Origin: an uncultured bacterium
Lineage (GTDB): Bacteria > UBP6 > UBA1177
Assembly: GCA_905235605.1 (NCBI GenBank)
Contig: CAJOMF010000005.1
Location: forward strand, 1 to 47,508
Direction of reading: 5' to 3'
Length of the DNA stretch: 47,508 nucleotides
Numbering within the stretch: the first letter of the stretch is position 1; each line of letters starts with the position of its first letter. This document shows, in pieces, positions 25,754 through 36,100 of the stretch. The position numbers and the translations under genes are program-made. The notes under the pieces were generated by a model. It saw only the letters and a program-made list of their open reading frames with translations, had not been told where the DNA came from and searched no databases.

Positions 25754-25847
25754 GCGGAAATATCCGTAAATTATGGGTCGTCATTTATGTTCCGTTTGAA
25801 AATGTTTGTAATGTTCTAATTCGAGGGAAAGATTGTTGATGTAAAAT

Positions 25848-25860
25848 CAGAATGATTCTG
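25848..25860. promoter_or_regulatory. 13-base palindrome in the divergent control region
   Basis: CAGAAT-G-ATTCTG is a perfect inverted repeat between the lipoprotein promoter and the secretion operon. It lies upstream of a weak TTGAAA (25901-25906), 16-base spacer, TAAATA (25923-25928) candidate promoter. It is an operator candidate only. Confidence 0.3.
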
Positions 25861-25972
25861 CTAATTTTTGAATATTTTTCTCTAATTGTTGATAAAAAAG
25901 TTGAAAAAATAAATTTTTTAAGTAAATAAAAGTTTGTGTATTTGCTGATTTGTATTTTGAGAGGTTGTAATT

Positions 25973-26281
25973 TTGAGAAAAATTAAATTGCGTGGATTTG
26001 TTGTTTTTGTGATCTTTGTTTTGGTTTTTTCTGATTACATATTTGCGGTAGCAGATACCGGCGGGATAAAGTCGAAATTTCAGGAGATGGCCGATACTGT
26101 TTTTGATGTCGCAAGATACATCGGGATCTACGGCGGTCTCGGCGGGGCTATAGTTTCGCTTCTTTTCAGATATATCAACAAGGATCAGAACATCTGGTCA
26201 GACGCGCTGAAAATCCTGGGCGCAGGTGCGGGACTTGCCGCCTTTTCGACGATTTTGAGCATTATTGCAGGCTGGATATGA
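25973..26281 (+). CDS. VirB2/TraA-like pilin subunit
   Basis: 102 residues starting at TTG (25973) with GAGAGG eight bases upstream. A signal peptide (about 1-26) is followed by a short polar segment, then two hydrophobic helices at about 46-65 and 79-101 joined by a charged loop (RYINKDQNIWSD). This two-helix form, with a glycine-rich first helix (YIGIYGGLGGAIVSL), is that of VirB2/TrbC pilins. It is the first gene of the operon, the normal place for a pilin. Sequence identity in this family is low, so topology and context carry the call. Confidence 0.72.
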   Translation: MRKIKLRGFVVFVIFVLVFSDYIFAVADTGGIKSKFQEMADTVFDVARYIGIYGGLGGAIVSLLFRYINKDQNIWSDALKILGAGAGLAAFSTILSIIAGWI

Positions 26282-26562
26282 AAGTGTTCGGGATTCTGGG
26301 TACAAAGCAGACTTTTGTCGATAAAGGTCAGGCTGCGGTCATGACGCTGTTTTTCTTTTCCGGCGCACTTTTGAAAGACATCTTTCTTCTTCTTGTTTTT
26401 CCGGCCGTGATTTTCGCAGTAACTTTTTTTATCCGCGAAAAAGTTTTTTCGGGCAAATCGGAATGGTGGATCTTTGTTCTCAGGATGTTTGACGGCGGAA
26501 AAGTTTTCTACTGCCGCCAGCAGAGAGACCGATCGGGGAGAAATAATGAAAAGCATCTTTGA
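26278..26562 (+). CDS. VirB3/TraL-like inner-membrane protein
   Basis: This 94-residue protein overlaps the pilin stop by four bases (ATGA). A short N-terminus (FGILGTKQTFVDKGQ) is followed by two closely spaced hydrophobic segments at about 21-31 and 35-52, and a basic C-terminus. This is the size and topology of VirB3/TraL, which lies between pilin and VirB4 genes in most type IV systems. The last 17 bases overlap the start of the ATPase gene. Confidence 0.7.
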   Translation: MKVFGILGTKQTFVDKGQAAVMTLFFFSGALLKDIFLLLVFPAVIFAVTFFIREKVFSGKSEWWIFVLRMFDGGKVFYCRQQRDRSGRNNEKHL

Positions 26563-28891
26563 AATGCTCAAAATAGCCGCGGTCGAAGAAGATTTTATCT
26601 TCAATTTTTCGATGCAGCGTTTTTCCGTCTGGGAAACTCAAGGAGCCGACTGTTATTTTTTTTCGCCTGATCTTCAGAGAGTGAACTCGTTTTTCATGCG
26701 TGAAGCCCGCGAGGGAACGACTGTCGAATTTTTTGCTGTTGTACGGGGAAAAGACGGGCTTGTCGAAGAACGCTGCTCTTGCGAAAGCGAGCCGGTGATA
26801 AAGCAGAGACTTGTTTTTCTTCGCAGAAAAGGGATCAAAAAAATCCGGTATTTTTTTGCGGTTTCAAGCGATTTTCCGAAAAGTGAGATCCCGAAAGCTC
26901 TTCCAGACATCACATACCACAAAAACTTGGTAGAAAGCTTCGAAGTAAGTGCGCGGCGCCTTGATACAGCTGAAATCAAAGAACTTCTTTACGAACTCAT
27001 ATCTTTCAACGGAGAGATGAAGATCCACCCCGAAATGAGCGTCCGCGAAGAACTTATTCAGAAACAGTGTTCTGCAACTCCCGGATATTTCAAAGTAGGG
27101 AACACTTTCTGCAAAGTCCTTTCTCTGAAATTCATGCCGAAAGAGACGCATCCTTTCATGGTTTCCCGCATTATCGACTCAATTCCGGGAAACTTTACTT
27201 ATTCGGTTTCATTCACAGTGCTTCCGCAGTCAAGAGAGCTTCTTTCTCTCGAAGCAAAAGAGCGTTTCTACATCGCTACAAGCGGCAGAGGGGCTGCAAA
27301 AAACGCAAAGGAAACTGACGAGCTGATGAATCTTCTTACAGTTTCAAAGCACAAAATCGGCTTTCTTTCGGCAAAAATCGTCATTTCTGAAAACGATGGC
27401 TTACTTCTTGAAAAACGGGCGGAAGAAATATCCGTTTTCATGAAAAACGGAGGTTTCTTTTTTGAAGAGGAGACATGGGGGCACGATCTCGAATTTTTCA
27501 GGTCTCTTCCGACTCTTATGAGTCTTTCCGGGCGTCAGATCAGAGTACTCAGTGCCAATTTTACCGACATGATCCCTGCGGCGAAACACGGTCACGGTGA
27601 TTCCGAGGGCAGATTCCCGCTCTTTTTAAGGAACCGCTTCGGTGAAATTTACGGTTTTGACGCCGGATCATCCAGGCGCAACAACAAAAACGGCTCTGTT
27701 TTCGGCTGCTCGGGAAGCGGAAAATCGGTTACTGTGAACACTCTCATAGCCCACACATTTTTTCCTAATATAAAATCGGACAAAAATTTTCCTGGTCGTA
27801 TTTTCATCGTCGATTTTGCAGGGGCTGAAAATTCCAGCTATCTCAAAATGGTGAAACTTTACGGCGGTGTTTTTATTCCGATAGATTCCGGCGGAAAAAT
27901 CGTGATAAACCCTTTTCCGAAGCGGGATACAGTGTATTCAGATGGAAAGTGGAACAGTTCTGTGCTCAACTTTCTGAATACGATTCTTTATATCATTCTT
28001 GAGATCCGCGAAAAAAACATGAACGCCGATCTTTTCAGAAACATCGTTTCAAAGGCTGTCCGCAGCATGTATGCGGTAAAAAGCGAACCTGTTCTTGAAG
28101 ATCTTGTCGGTTTTATCGAAGATGACGACACAGCAAAGGCCGAAGTTATACGCAGGCTTCTCCGCGGTTTTCTGGATGATCCTGTTTCACGCATCATAAA
28201 CGGAAAATCAACTGTCGATTACGGCAGAGAGCCTTTTGTGATCTACGATTTGCAGGGGATTTCGGGACTCAACGAAAAACTGAAGGAACTTCTGACTTTC
28301 ATCGTCATTCAGGAGGCGAAGCGGAGTGCTTTCGGGATAACGAACAGCTTCATTGTATTTGACGAGGCGGCGCAGCTTATCAAAGATCCGCGTCTTGCCG
28401 ACCTTATCGAAGAACTTTTTGCAACTGCGAGAAAGTACAATACCGGAGTGTGGACCGTGACGCAGAATTTTCTAAGTTTCAAAGAGGTTTCACTATCTTC
28501 AAAAATAAAGATCAACACTACGACGACCATATTTCTGAGCCACGCGAACGATGAAGAGGCAAAGCGTGTGATTGCCGAAGATTTTGGTCTCAGTGCCGCT
28601 GAAAAAGAGGCTTTCGAAAGTCTGAAAACTGTGAAAGGAGAGTATTCAACAGCCCTTTTCAGAACTCAGACCGGTGAAAAAACTGAATCTGAAGTCGTAA
28701 AAATCGAGCTTTCGCCTTTTGATTATGCCGTTGCAACGAGCGACAAGGAGGAAAACCGGCTTCTTGCAAAATTTGCCGAAGTTCTCGGTCTGAACCTGGT
28801 CAACGCCTGTGCTGAAGCGGCAATGCTGGCATATAGGAAAAATATTTTCGTAATTGATGCTGTGAAAGAATTTTTAAGGGATAAAATATGA
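26546..28891 (+). CDS. VirB4/TraC-like secretion ATPase
   Basis: 781 residues from the ATG at 26546 (GGGGAG upstream); the open frame begins at 26474 but that start lacks a site. The N-terminal part resembles TraC of F-type systems (FSMQRFSVWETQGADCYFFSPDLQ region). The C-terminal RecA-like domain has Walker A FGCSGSGKSVTVNTL at about 387-400 and Walker B SFIVFDEAAQL at about 600. ARKYNTGVWTVTQNFLSF follows. It should power pilus assembly or transport at the inner membrane. This is the anchor for naming the operon a type IV secretion-like system. Confidence 0.9.
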   Translation: MKSIFEMLKIAAVEEDFIFNFSMQRFSVWETQGADCYFFSPDLQRVNSFFMREAREGTTVEFFAVVRGKDGLVEERCSCESEPVIKQRLVFLRRKGIKKIRYFFAVSSDFPKSEIPKALPDITYHKNLVESFEVSARRLDTAEIKELLYELISFNGEMKIHPEMSVREELIQKQCSATPGYFKVGNTFCKVLSLKFMPKETHPFMVSRIIDSIPGNFTYSVSFTVLPQSRELLSLEAKERFYIATSGRGAAKNAKETDELMNLLTVSKHKIGFLSAKIVISENDGLLLEKRAEEISVFMKNGGFFFEEETWGHDLEFFRSLPTLMSLSGRQIRVLSANFTDMIPAAKHGHGDSEGRFPLFLRNRFGEIYGFDAGSSRRNNKNGSVFGCSGSGKSVTVNTLIAHTFFPNIKSDKNFPGRIFIVDFAGAENSSYLKMVKLYGGVFIPIDSGGKIVINPFPKRDTVYSDGKWNSSVLNFLNTILYIILEIREKNMNADLFRNIVSKAVRSMYAVKSEPVLEDLVGFIEDDDTAKAEVIRRLLRGFLDDPVSRIINGKSTVDYGREPFVIYDLQGISGLNEKLKELLTFIVIQEAKRSAFGITNSFIVFDEAAQLIKDPRLADLIEELFATARKYNTGVWTVTQNFLSFKEVSLSSKIKINTTTTIFLSHANDEEAKRVIAEDFGLSAAEKEAFESLKTVKGEYSTALFRTQTGEKTESEVVKIELSPFDYAVATSDKEENRLLAKFAEVLGLNLVNACAEAAMLAYRKNIFVIDAVKEFLRDKI

Positions 28892-29778
28892 ATTTCAACA
28901 TCTGTTACAACCCCAGGATCCTTCTTGAATCGGCCGGTGCCGGCTGGCTCTGGAGCGTTGTTTTTATCATTATTTCTATAGGTTTAGCCATAAGTTTTAT
29001 TGCCGAAATTTTCAAAATACAGAAGTCTGAAAAACCCGATTTCGCAGGTGTCGCGTGGAAGACGGTGCTTACGCTTCTGCTCTATCTTTATCTACCTGAT
29101 TTTATTGAAAAAATAATGCTTGTTACATATCAGTTCCCGATAGTTGAAGAGCTCGATGAAGAGTTTTTCAAGGCCTTTTCCCTTTATTCTTCGAATCTTC
29201 TGATGATATCCGGTCTTTCGGGAAGTGTTACGGCAGCGTGCCCGCAGTTTTCCGATCCGCTTTTAGGAGAAGCCGGCACAACACTGATCACATCTTTTTA
29301 TTTCCAGTATTTCTGCAAATTGGCAGTTTTTCTGCTCATGCTTTTTGTATGGACTGCAAAAGAAGTCATATTTTCTTATGGCTGGGGGACTTTGATGTCG
29401 CTGAATATGGTCGGATTATGCTTTGCGCTAGTCTTTCCGGCCTTTCCGAATCAGGGTTTCGCTTCAATCGGAAGTTTTTTCCGTTCCATTGCTGTTTTTG
29501 CCCTTTGGCCTGTGCTTTACGCCGTTTTTATCTTCATTACCGGTAAGGCACAGGTCGAGATCATGAAGCTCGCTTCGGAAATATGTTCATGCCCTTACAG
29601 TTTCAGGATAGACAGAGACGCTGTAACTGTTGTTTCCGGGCTTATCTTTACCGGGCTCGGTATTGCAGGAATTCCGCTTTTTGCTTCGAAAGCGGCAGCT
29701 TCGGAGCAGCTTAAAAGTGCTGTCGCAAATATAAAGACGATGAGTTCAGCAGCTATAGACCGTTACAGGATGAAATGA
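28888..29778 (+). CDS. VirB6/TrbL-like polytopic membrane protein
   Basis: This 296-residue protein overlaps the ATPase stop by four bases. About six hydrophobic helices can be seen (near residues 18-42, 53-72, 133-155, 160-182, 195-217 and 240-262) with a hydrophilic loop between the second and third. The position between VirB4 and VirB8 homologues and the polytopic topology fit VirB6, the inner-membrane channel component. No sequence motif defines this family, so it is inferred. Confidence 0.65.
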   Translation: MNFNICYNPRILLESAGAGWLWSVVFIIISIGLAISFIAEIFKIQKSEKPDFAGVAWKTVLTLLLYLYLPDFIEKIMLVTYQFPIVEELDEEFFKAFSLYSSNLLMISGLSGSVTAACPQFSDPLLGEAGTTLITSFYFQYFCKLAVFLLMLFVWTAKEVIFSYGWGTLMSLNMVGLCFALVFPAFPNQGFASIGSFFRSIAVFALWPVLYAVFIFITGKAQVEIMKLASEICSCPYSFRIDRDAVTVVSGLIFTGLGIAGIPLFASKAAASEQLKSAVANIKTMSSAAIDRYRMK

Positions 29779-30515
29779 TGAAAAACAATGATGCTTCAAA
29801 TTTTTTCGATACGCTGAAGTATCGCGACATTGAGAAAATACGGAAAGGTTTCCGGATACTTGCGATAACTTTCTGCGTTATGATGTTTCTGATAACTCTT
29901 TCAGCCCTTCTTTTTGCATGGTCTGTTTCAATGAAGCCTGCTCCGGTCATAGCCTTTGACAAAGAGGGGAGGAGGCTCGTTTTTTACGGTAGCGAAACGC
30001 TTGAGACTTCAACCAATTTGGTTAGGATCCACCGTTTTATTACAGATTTTATCGGTAAGTTTGACGGAGTGAGCCCCAATATCGACGAAGATCTTAAAGA
30101 GGCCTACAATATGCTTACTCCCAAATTCAGGCAGATACTGCTCGACAAGTCGGTACACAAGGAAAAGATAGAAACTTGGAAAAACAAAAATTTTGAGACG
30201 AAGTTCCGGCTTACGAAGCTCAAAGTAGTGAAAGGTGCATTGGATGTAGGTTCCACGCTTACTGTAGAAGGGCTCGGCGAGATGACTTTCGGCAATGCCG
30301 TCGACTATTCGGGAGAAAACGGGAAAAAGAAAACTCTTGTCTGGTTTTCGGCGTTGCTTTTTGTTGTTCCGGTCTCGCTCGAACTCTCTCCCGACGGGCT
30401 TCTCGTCGATTTCTACACCGGAAAAAGTTTTGAAGATTTCAGGGAACTTCGGGCTTATCTCACCGAAAACGGAAAAGAATATCTTATTGAAGAGGAAAAA
30501 GAACAGCTGGAATGA
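29775..30515 (+). CDS. VirB8/TraE-like inner-membrane assembly protein
   Basis: This 246-residue protein starts at the first of two consecutive ATGs, overlapping the previous stop. A cytoplasmic N-terminus, one transmembrane helix at about 28-50 and a periplasmic NTF2-like domain give the VirB8/TraE layout. RIHRFITDFIGKF, LTPKFRQILLD and KFRLTKLKVVKGALDVG resemble TraE-type proteins. It probably scaffolds the inner-membrane complex. The stop overlaps the next ATG. Confidence 0.75.
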   Translation: MMKNNDASNFFDTLKYRDIEKIRKGFRILAITFCVMMFLITLSALLFAWSVSMKPAPVIAFDKEGRRLVFYGSETLETSTNLVRIHRFITDFIGKFDGVSPNIDEDLKEAYNMLTPKFRQILLDKSVHKEKIETWKNKNFETKFRLTKLKVVKGALDVGSTLTVEGLGEMTFGNAVDYSGENGKKKTLVWFSALLFVVPVSLELSPDGLLVDFYTGKSFEDFRELRAYLTENGKEYLIEEEKEQLE

Positions 30516-31459
30516 AAAAACTTCTGATTTTATTAGCTTTATTCTCTGCATTAAGTGCTTATGGCAGGGATTTCGACAGTGCTGAAGAAAAGGCGAAATT
30601 TATCCCTATCACTGAAAAAGTTGCCGTGATCACGATCAGCAGCAGCGATACAGTGATCTACAGGACTGTGAATATTGCTCTGGGAGAAGTTTTCGTCTTT
30701 GAATTTCCTGAAAATATCTCGCTTACCGAGACACCGACAGTCGGGGATGCAGGTCTTCTCAAAATCGAAGTCGAAACGGAACCTTTAAAGATGAAAGTCT
30801 GGGGGCTCATGTTCAGTGAGGCGCCAGAAGAGGCTTTGATGTACGGACTCAGTTCAAATGTGCAGTTCAAAATAAATTCAGGGCAGGCGTTCATTTTCAA
30901 TTTCGTGATAAGTCCGACAGAAGATGCAAGCAACAGGATAATTTTTTCCTATCCCGAGTGGGAAACTTCTAATAAGGCAGTCAATAAACATTTGGAAATG
31001 TTGAGAAAAGAGCTTGAAGAGAAGTACGAAAAACGGATGAAGGAGATAAAAAAAGAGATAGATAAAAGCATGATAGGGATGATGGCAAAATCTTTCAGCG
31101 AATTTTTCCAGTGCAGCAGCTATTCTGCCAGAACTGAAGAGGAGCTTGTTTTCTTAAGGAGTGACCGCATCTGCAAGATAGGAAAAGACGCGCTAGTGAC
31201 GGTAAATTTTTCAGTCAAAAACCGCTACAGGCAGCGTTTCCACATTGAATCGGTGAAGATCTATTCGACGAAAGGCGGGAAGGTCGAGATCGACAATGCC
31301 CAGTATCATATCGACAGGTTTTCGATGCAGTTCGACGAGATAGTGAGCGGCGGTATCGCCTTTAAAATAAGCGATGAAGACTATTCACGCGAATACATAA
31401 TCGAAGTGAATGAAAGTGCCGGGAAAAAGCGCAAACTTGAACTGAAGGTATCGTTTTAA
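30512..31459 (+). CDS. VirB9/TraK-like periplasmic protein
   Basis: This 315-residue protein has a signal peptide of about 18 residues (MKKLLILLALFSALSAYG). A beta-rich N-terminal domain, a charged coiled-coil-like stretch at about 155-195 (LRKELEEKYEKRMKEIKKEI), and a second beta-rich domain with DRICKIG and VNFSVKNRYRQRFHIESVKIY follow. The two-beta-domain layout between VirB8 and VirB10 homologues fits VirB9/TraK, part of the outer-membrane core complex. The inserted coiled coil is not typical. It overlaps both neighbours. Confidence 0.6.
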   Translation: MKKLLILLALFSALSAYGRDFDSAEEKAKFIPITEKVAVITISSSDTVIYRTVNIALGEVFVFEFPENISLTETPTVGDAGLLKIEVETEPLKMKVWGLMFSEAPEEALMYGLSSNVQFKINSGQAFIFNFVISPTEDASNRIIFSYPEWETSNKAVNKHLEMLRKELEEKYEKRMKEIKKEIDKSMIGMMAKSFSEFFQCSSYSARTEEELVFLRSDRICKIGKDALVTVNFSVKNRYRQRFHIESVKIYSTKGGKVEIDNAQYHIDRFSMQFDEIVSGGIAFKISDEDYSREYIIEVNESAGKKRKLELKVSF

Positions 31460-32496
31460 TGGAAAAAAAGGAAAAATCGCCCCTCGAAATACTGGCTGAA
31501 AGTGAAAAAAACGTGGAATCAGCTGCTGTTCCTAATGAAGAAAAGGGTGATCAGTATGCGGCTCTGCGCAGGAAAGTCACCTTTTTCATCCTCTTTTCCG
31601 CTTTTTTTCTTGTTATCACAATTTTTACGACCGTTCTTTTCAAAGGGGAAGACAGGAAAGTGAAAGATGAAAATGCCGAAACGAAATTCAATGACTTCAG
31701 TGAGCTTTTACGCGGCAGGGTGGTAGGTGACATAGAATCTGCGATGAATGCAAAACATAAGAAAGATTTTGAAGCAGAAACAGAAGAAAAACGTGCTGAA
31801 GTTCCTGTAAAAGCGGCTCTTGCAAAGAAAAGGAATAAGAATGAGGAAAAGGATCGTGAGATACTTGAGGCTTACGCGAAAATGAGCGATGCCGCAGCTT
31901 CAGACCTTACTCAGACAGGGAGGAAAAGACGCTTTGTTCCAGGCGGGGAAAATTCCGGCGGCGGAGTTTTTGTCAAAGGAAAAAAAGATGCCGGGAAAAA
32001 AGAGAACATGTTTGCACTGCACGATGTCAAAGTGAAGGTCAAGCTCGACTTTTCGATCCGTTCTACTGCCCAGTCCACGGTCGTCGCGACTGTTCTTGAA
32101 GAAACTGACAGGATCCCGAAAGGGGCTAAGTTTTACGGAAGTGCCAAAAGTTTCGTAAACAAGCGGACACAGCTTGCCTTTTCAAAACTCATCATCGGTA
32201 TGGAGGAATTTTCGGTCAAGGGGTTTGCCGTTTCAGGCAAAGACCCTGGGATAGAGTCGGAAGTGACTGACATTTCGGATGAAAATATAAAGTCGGAAGT
32301 GAAGCAGGGAATTACCAAAACCGCAGGAACGATTTTAACCGGTCTTGCCGGAAGTGTGGGGAGCACTGCCGGAACGACCGCCGCAAACACGGTGAATCCT
32401 GCAGCAGCTGAGCTCGCTAAGCAGGAAGAGGCTAACAAAATGAAGCAGGAATACAGAGTCCCTGCCGGAACATCGTTTTTTGTGTATCTGGAATAG
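31459..32496 (+). CDS. VirB10/TraB-like core-complex protein
   Basis: This 345-residue protein has a cytoplasmic N-terminus, one transmembrane helix at 41-61, a long charged periplasmic linker (62-180) and the conserved C-terminal TrbI-like beta-barrel from about 188. RIPKGAKFYGSAK, NKRTQLAFSKLII and the final VPAGTSFFVYLE are typical VirB10 elements. The hydrophobic AGTILTGLAGSVGSTAGTT stretch (289-307) is at the place of the antenna helices that form the outer-membrane pore. It spans both membranes. TAATG couples it to the preceding gene. Confidence 0.85.
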   Translation: MEKKEKSPLEILAESEKNVESAAVPNEEKGDQYAALRRKVTFFILFSAFFLVITIFTTVLFKGEDRKVKDENAETKFNDFSELLRGRVVGDIESAMNAKHKKDFEAETEEKRAEVPVKAALAKKRNKNEEKDREILEAYAKMSDAAASDLTQTGRKRRFVPGGENSGGGVFVKGKKDAGKKENMFALHDVKVKVKLDFSIRSTAQSTVVATVLEETDRIPKGAKFYGSAKSFVNKRTQLAFSKLIIGMEEFSVKGFAVSGKDPGIESEVTDISDENIKSEVKQGITKTAGTILTGLAGSVGSTAGTTAANTVNPAAAELAKQEEANKMKQEYRVPAGTSFFVYLE

Positions 32497-32497
32497 C

Positions 32498-33124
32498 ATG
32501 AAAAAACTTATAGTTCTGATTTTATTAATGTTTTCTTTTAACATCTTCGCTGAAGAGGGGGAGATACAGATAAATATCGGCGGCGGCGGATTTTTCCCGT
32601 TTTCGCTTAAAACCGATGATAAAACGACTGTCGTATATGCAAGCTGGAATGCCGGACTTGATCTCTTTTTCGGTCTTACCGACAACTTCGATATCGGCTT
32701 GCAGGCTTCATTTACGAGAGTAGGCGATACTTCCAGAAAAGCTGAATTTCAGGATATCAAAGGGAAGGAATATTTCGATTACTGGCGGGTTCAGACATTT
32801 GTTCTTGCAAGATACAATCTTTTTCCGGGCACATTTTTTTCTCCTCATCTTGTTGCAGGCGGCGGATTCAAAGTCGAGACTTTTTCCAATATCGAATTTA
32901 TTGATGAAAGCGGCAGGAGCATTGCTGTTTACAAAAAGGAAGACTACGCGAAAGTAAACGGCGTCATTGCTGCAGGGCTCGACTTCCAGTTCAGAGTGTG
33001 GGAGTGGATCATTCTTTCGACACAAGTGCTCTACAAGTGGTCCCCTCACGATCATTCGCTTGATTTGTTCGGTTTTTTCGGGGCGACATTCTTTGTTAAC
33101 TATTATAACTGGGGGAAAGTATGA
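32498..33124 (+). CDS. outer-membrane beta-barrel-like protein
   Basis: 208 residues from the ATG one base after the VirB10 stop (the reading from 32480 lies inside virB10). A signal peptide (MKKLIVLILLMFSFNIFA) is followed by alternating hydrophobic/aromatic strands: GGGFFPFSL, GLDLFFGLTDNFDIGLQASF, LVAGGGFKVETF and AAGLDFQFRVWEWIIL. The C-terminus is rich in Phe and Tyr (FGATFFVNYYNW). It resembles small OmpA/OmpX-type barrels of eight strands. Standard VirB systems lack such a gene. It may anchor the giant lipoprotein or line an exit route. Confidence 0.72.
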   Translation: MKKLIVLILLMFSFNIFAEEGEIQINIGGGGFFPFSLKTDDKTTVVYASWNAGLDLFFGLTDNFDIGLQASFTRVGDTSRKAEFQDIKGKEYFDYWRVQTFVLARYNLFPGTFFSPHLVAGGGFKVETFSNIEFIDESGRSIAVYKKEDYAKVNGVIAAGLDFQFRVWEWIILSTQVLYKWSPHDHSLDLFGFFGATFFVNYYNWGKV

Positions 33125-36100
33125 AAAAGATTTCTTATTTTTTCTTTTGTATCGTACTATTTTTTCTTGTCGTTTCGTGCGACGGCAAAAGACCGGATAA
33201 CGGAATACTGGAATTTGATCTGACAGTTCAGGCTATACAGAAAAATGCACAGGTCGAAATTCTTGACGGAGAAAATGTGATTTTGTCGGGAAAAACCGGT
33301 GAAAACGGTACTGTCCGGTTTGAATCTGTGCGGAATATCGGCGATCTCAAAGTTAAAGTGTGCGGCGGATCGATTGATCTGGTATCGTCAAACGAGGCTG
33401 TGGCGTGGAACGGATGCAGCGAAGCCAGTGTGATGGCGGCAGATGAAAAAAATATCCTTGTTGCTGTCGATTTTTTCTCTTCGTTTATCGAAAAATACAG
33501 GTCGGAAACCTCGCAGGCAGAGTGGTTCGAATATCTCGGCATTTCGGGTGATGTCTTTCCCGAACTTCAGAGTTCTCTCACTGATGCCACTAAGCGCTGG
33601 CTGTGGCAGCAGGCTTTCGCGAAGATCGCAGAAACGGTCTCAGCCGCAAACGGGACACAGCCGGAGACACAGTTTTCTACCGAAAATCTGCTGACCATGC
33701 TTTATAATGATCTCACGGACGACAACACAATAAACGGCTCGACCTATGCGAAATTCGGGAGCGCAACTGTCAGCGCAGCTTTTATGAAAGGGCTCGTCAG
33801 CAGTTTTTTAAGTGAAGTCAGCGGCAAATTTTCAGAAGCCGAGCTTAAAGAGTGGAGTGAAAAAATAAGGACATCTGAAGCAAAGTTCCTGGGCGGCGAA
33901 GACGCTGAAAAAAGCGAAGTTTCAATAGAAATCGAAGTCTATCCTGAAGGAAACAAGGGAGCAGTGCCTGAGTATTTCAGCGGTACTGTCACAGTCGAAG
34001 CGAATGCAGAACCTGAAAATGCTATAGTGACGCTCAACTGTTCTTCCGACGGAGAAAAACTGGCTGACAAAGATGAGGAGGCTGCTTCTTTTCTCGGGAG
34101 TTTCACTACTGAAAGTATCGAAGATGAAAAAGAAGTTGTTGTCCGTTGTGAAGCAAGCAACGGCATAACCCTTGAAACTGCCGAAAAAACGATAATCGTA
34201 AACAACGGGGCTCCTTCGGTTCGCGCAGATTTTTACAGGCACGGAACTCTTGAAGCAGCGGCAACGGAGGAAGAACCGGCGAGAAACAGCATCGATATAA
34301 AGGTAGAAGCTGCTCACAAAAGGTATGCAATAGAAGAAATTTCATGTTCGATCGAAGGTTATCCGATGGAAAACCTGAGCAATACGGCTCATCAGTATAA
34401 AGCGGTAGTCGATACCGAAAAACTTCCCGACGGACAGAATATTCTTGACTGTACTGTTTCAGTGAACAAAAGAGAATATCGGACTGCATTCCCGTTTTAT
34501 ACGAAAAACACGGTTTCAGTTAAAGTGAGACCTTTTGTGACAAACCCTTTGAACGGTTTTGAAAATGTTTCGGTTTCATGCAGGAACGGTTCAGGGAACA
34601 TAAAAACCGACAATCTTTCTTCTTCGGCAGACAAGATACAAGTAAAACTGGGCAGGGTGTGCATGGTGAGTGTTTCGGGCGGCACTTACGAGCCGGTAGT
34701 TTCTGAAAATGCAGGAGCGAAGCGGTTTAACGGCACTTTGTCGGCTGTATTTATTCCCTCGGGTGATGAAGATGTCATTGTTACGCCGCTTACGACAGTG
34801 GGAGCTTATATTTTTACAAACCGCAGAATTTCGGAAAATGTTTCCGATGAAGAGCTTTACGACCTTGTTTCGACGCACCTTTCGCAGCATTTGAGCCATG
34901 CTTTTGGCTGGAATGAAGAACCTTTTGACACAAATGCCGCAGACAACAGAACGAAATATTTTATTCTGCTTGCAGGTCTTGAATACCTTGCATATTTTAT
35001 GGAGACAAATATCGGCTCTGAGCACGGGATCTACGATGTTTCCAATGTTTTGCAGCTTTTGCAGGAAGACTATAAAGACACGGTTTTCGACGGAAAAAAC
35101 GGCAGTATACAGCTTTTTTTCGGTGAAAACAGCGACGAAACGGCAGAACTTGATTCCAACTTTTTCAGATACTACTACGCTCTTTCGATAAAAAGGTTTC
35201 TTACGAGTTCTTTCAATGAAACGGTCTTTTCGCAGTTGGGCTCTATTGCCGGAAATATCGCCTCAAATTCCGATCAGTTTCTTTTCCCGGCTGAAAGTGT
35301 ACCCGTTCCGGTCGATTCATCGGGACCAAAAATAGAAATGCTTGGTTTTAACGATCTTTTTGAAACTGAAGATGAAGACAATGCTGAGGTAACCGGTGAT
35401 TTGGGCAGTTACACAAAAGGAGAGTTCGTTCAGTATGATCCTCAGAACGGTTCTATACCTCATTTCGCAAAGGCTTTTCTTCTTAAATTCAGGGTGATTC
35501 CTGAAAACGGGAGTCTTGCCGATCTCAACTCCGTAACTTTGCAAAGCAAATCCACCGATTTTGTTTTCAGAGTGAAAAAAATAGAGCCGCAGAGCATTGA
35601 AAGAAGCGGATTTTCAAGTGAAAGCTGCGAATTTGTCATGCTTGCCGAATATTCAGGGGATGAAATCGTTCCGATGGAGAAACTGCTTGAATTTTCTGTT
35701 TCGGCGCAGGATATAGCTTACAATACAGCAGAAAAAGATGTCTCTGTTTTCCTTGACAACAAAAGACCTTCTTTAAATCTGAACTGCACGGATGGGACTG
35801 TCAGAGCTGAAGATGTCGAAATTTCGTGGAGCGTTTCGGACAGCCTTGTGGAAAATATAAAATTTACTCTTGCCAAGTGGGAAGAAGAGGAGACGGTCAT
35901 TTTTGAAGAAGAGAGGGAAAGCTGCGCTGCAAATGAATGTTTTTTTTCATCTGAAAAATTTGCCGAAGCCCTTCTTGATGCAGGGATTTCCGGAAGTGAT
36001 GCTGACGGTCTTTACAAAATCACTCTTTCTGCAACTGATCATGCCGGAAACCGTTCGACGCTGTACTGTTCCTTCAAAGTCGATACGACTCCGCCGGAAG

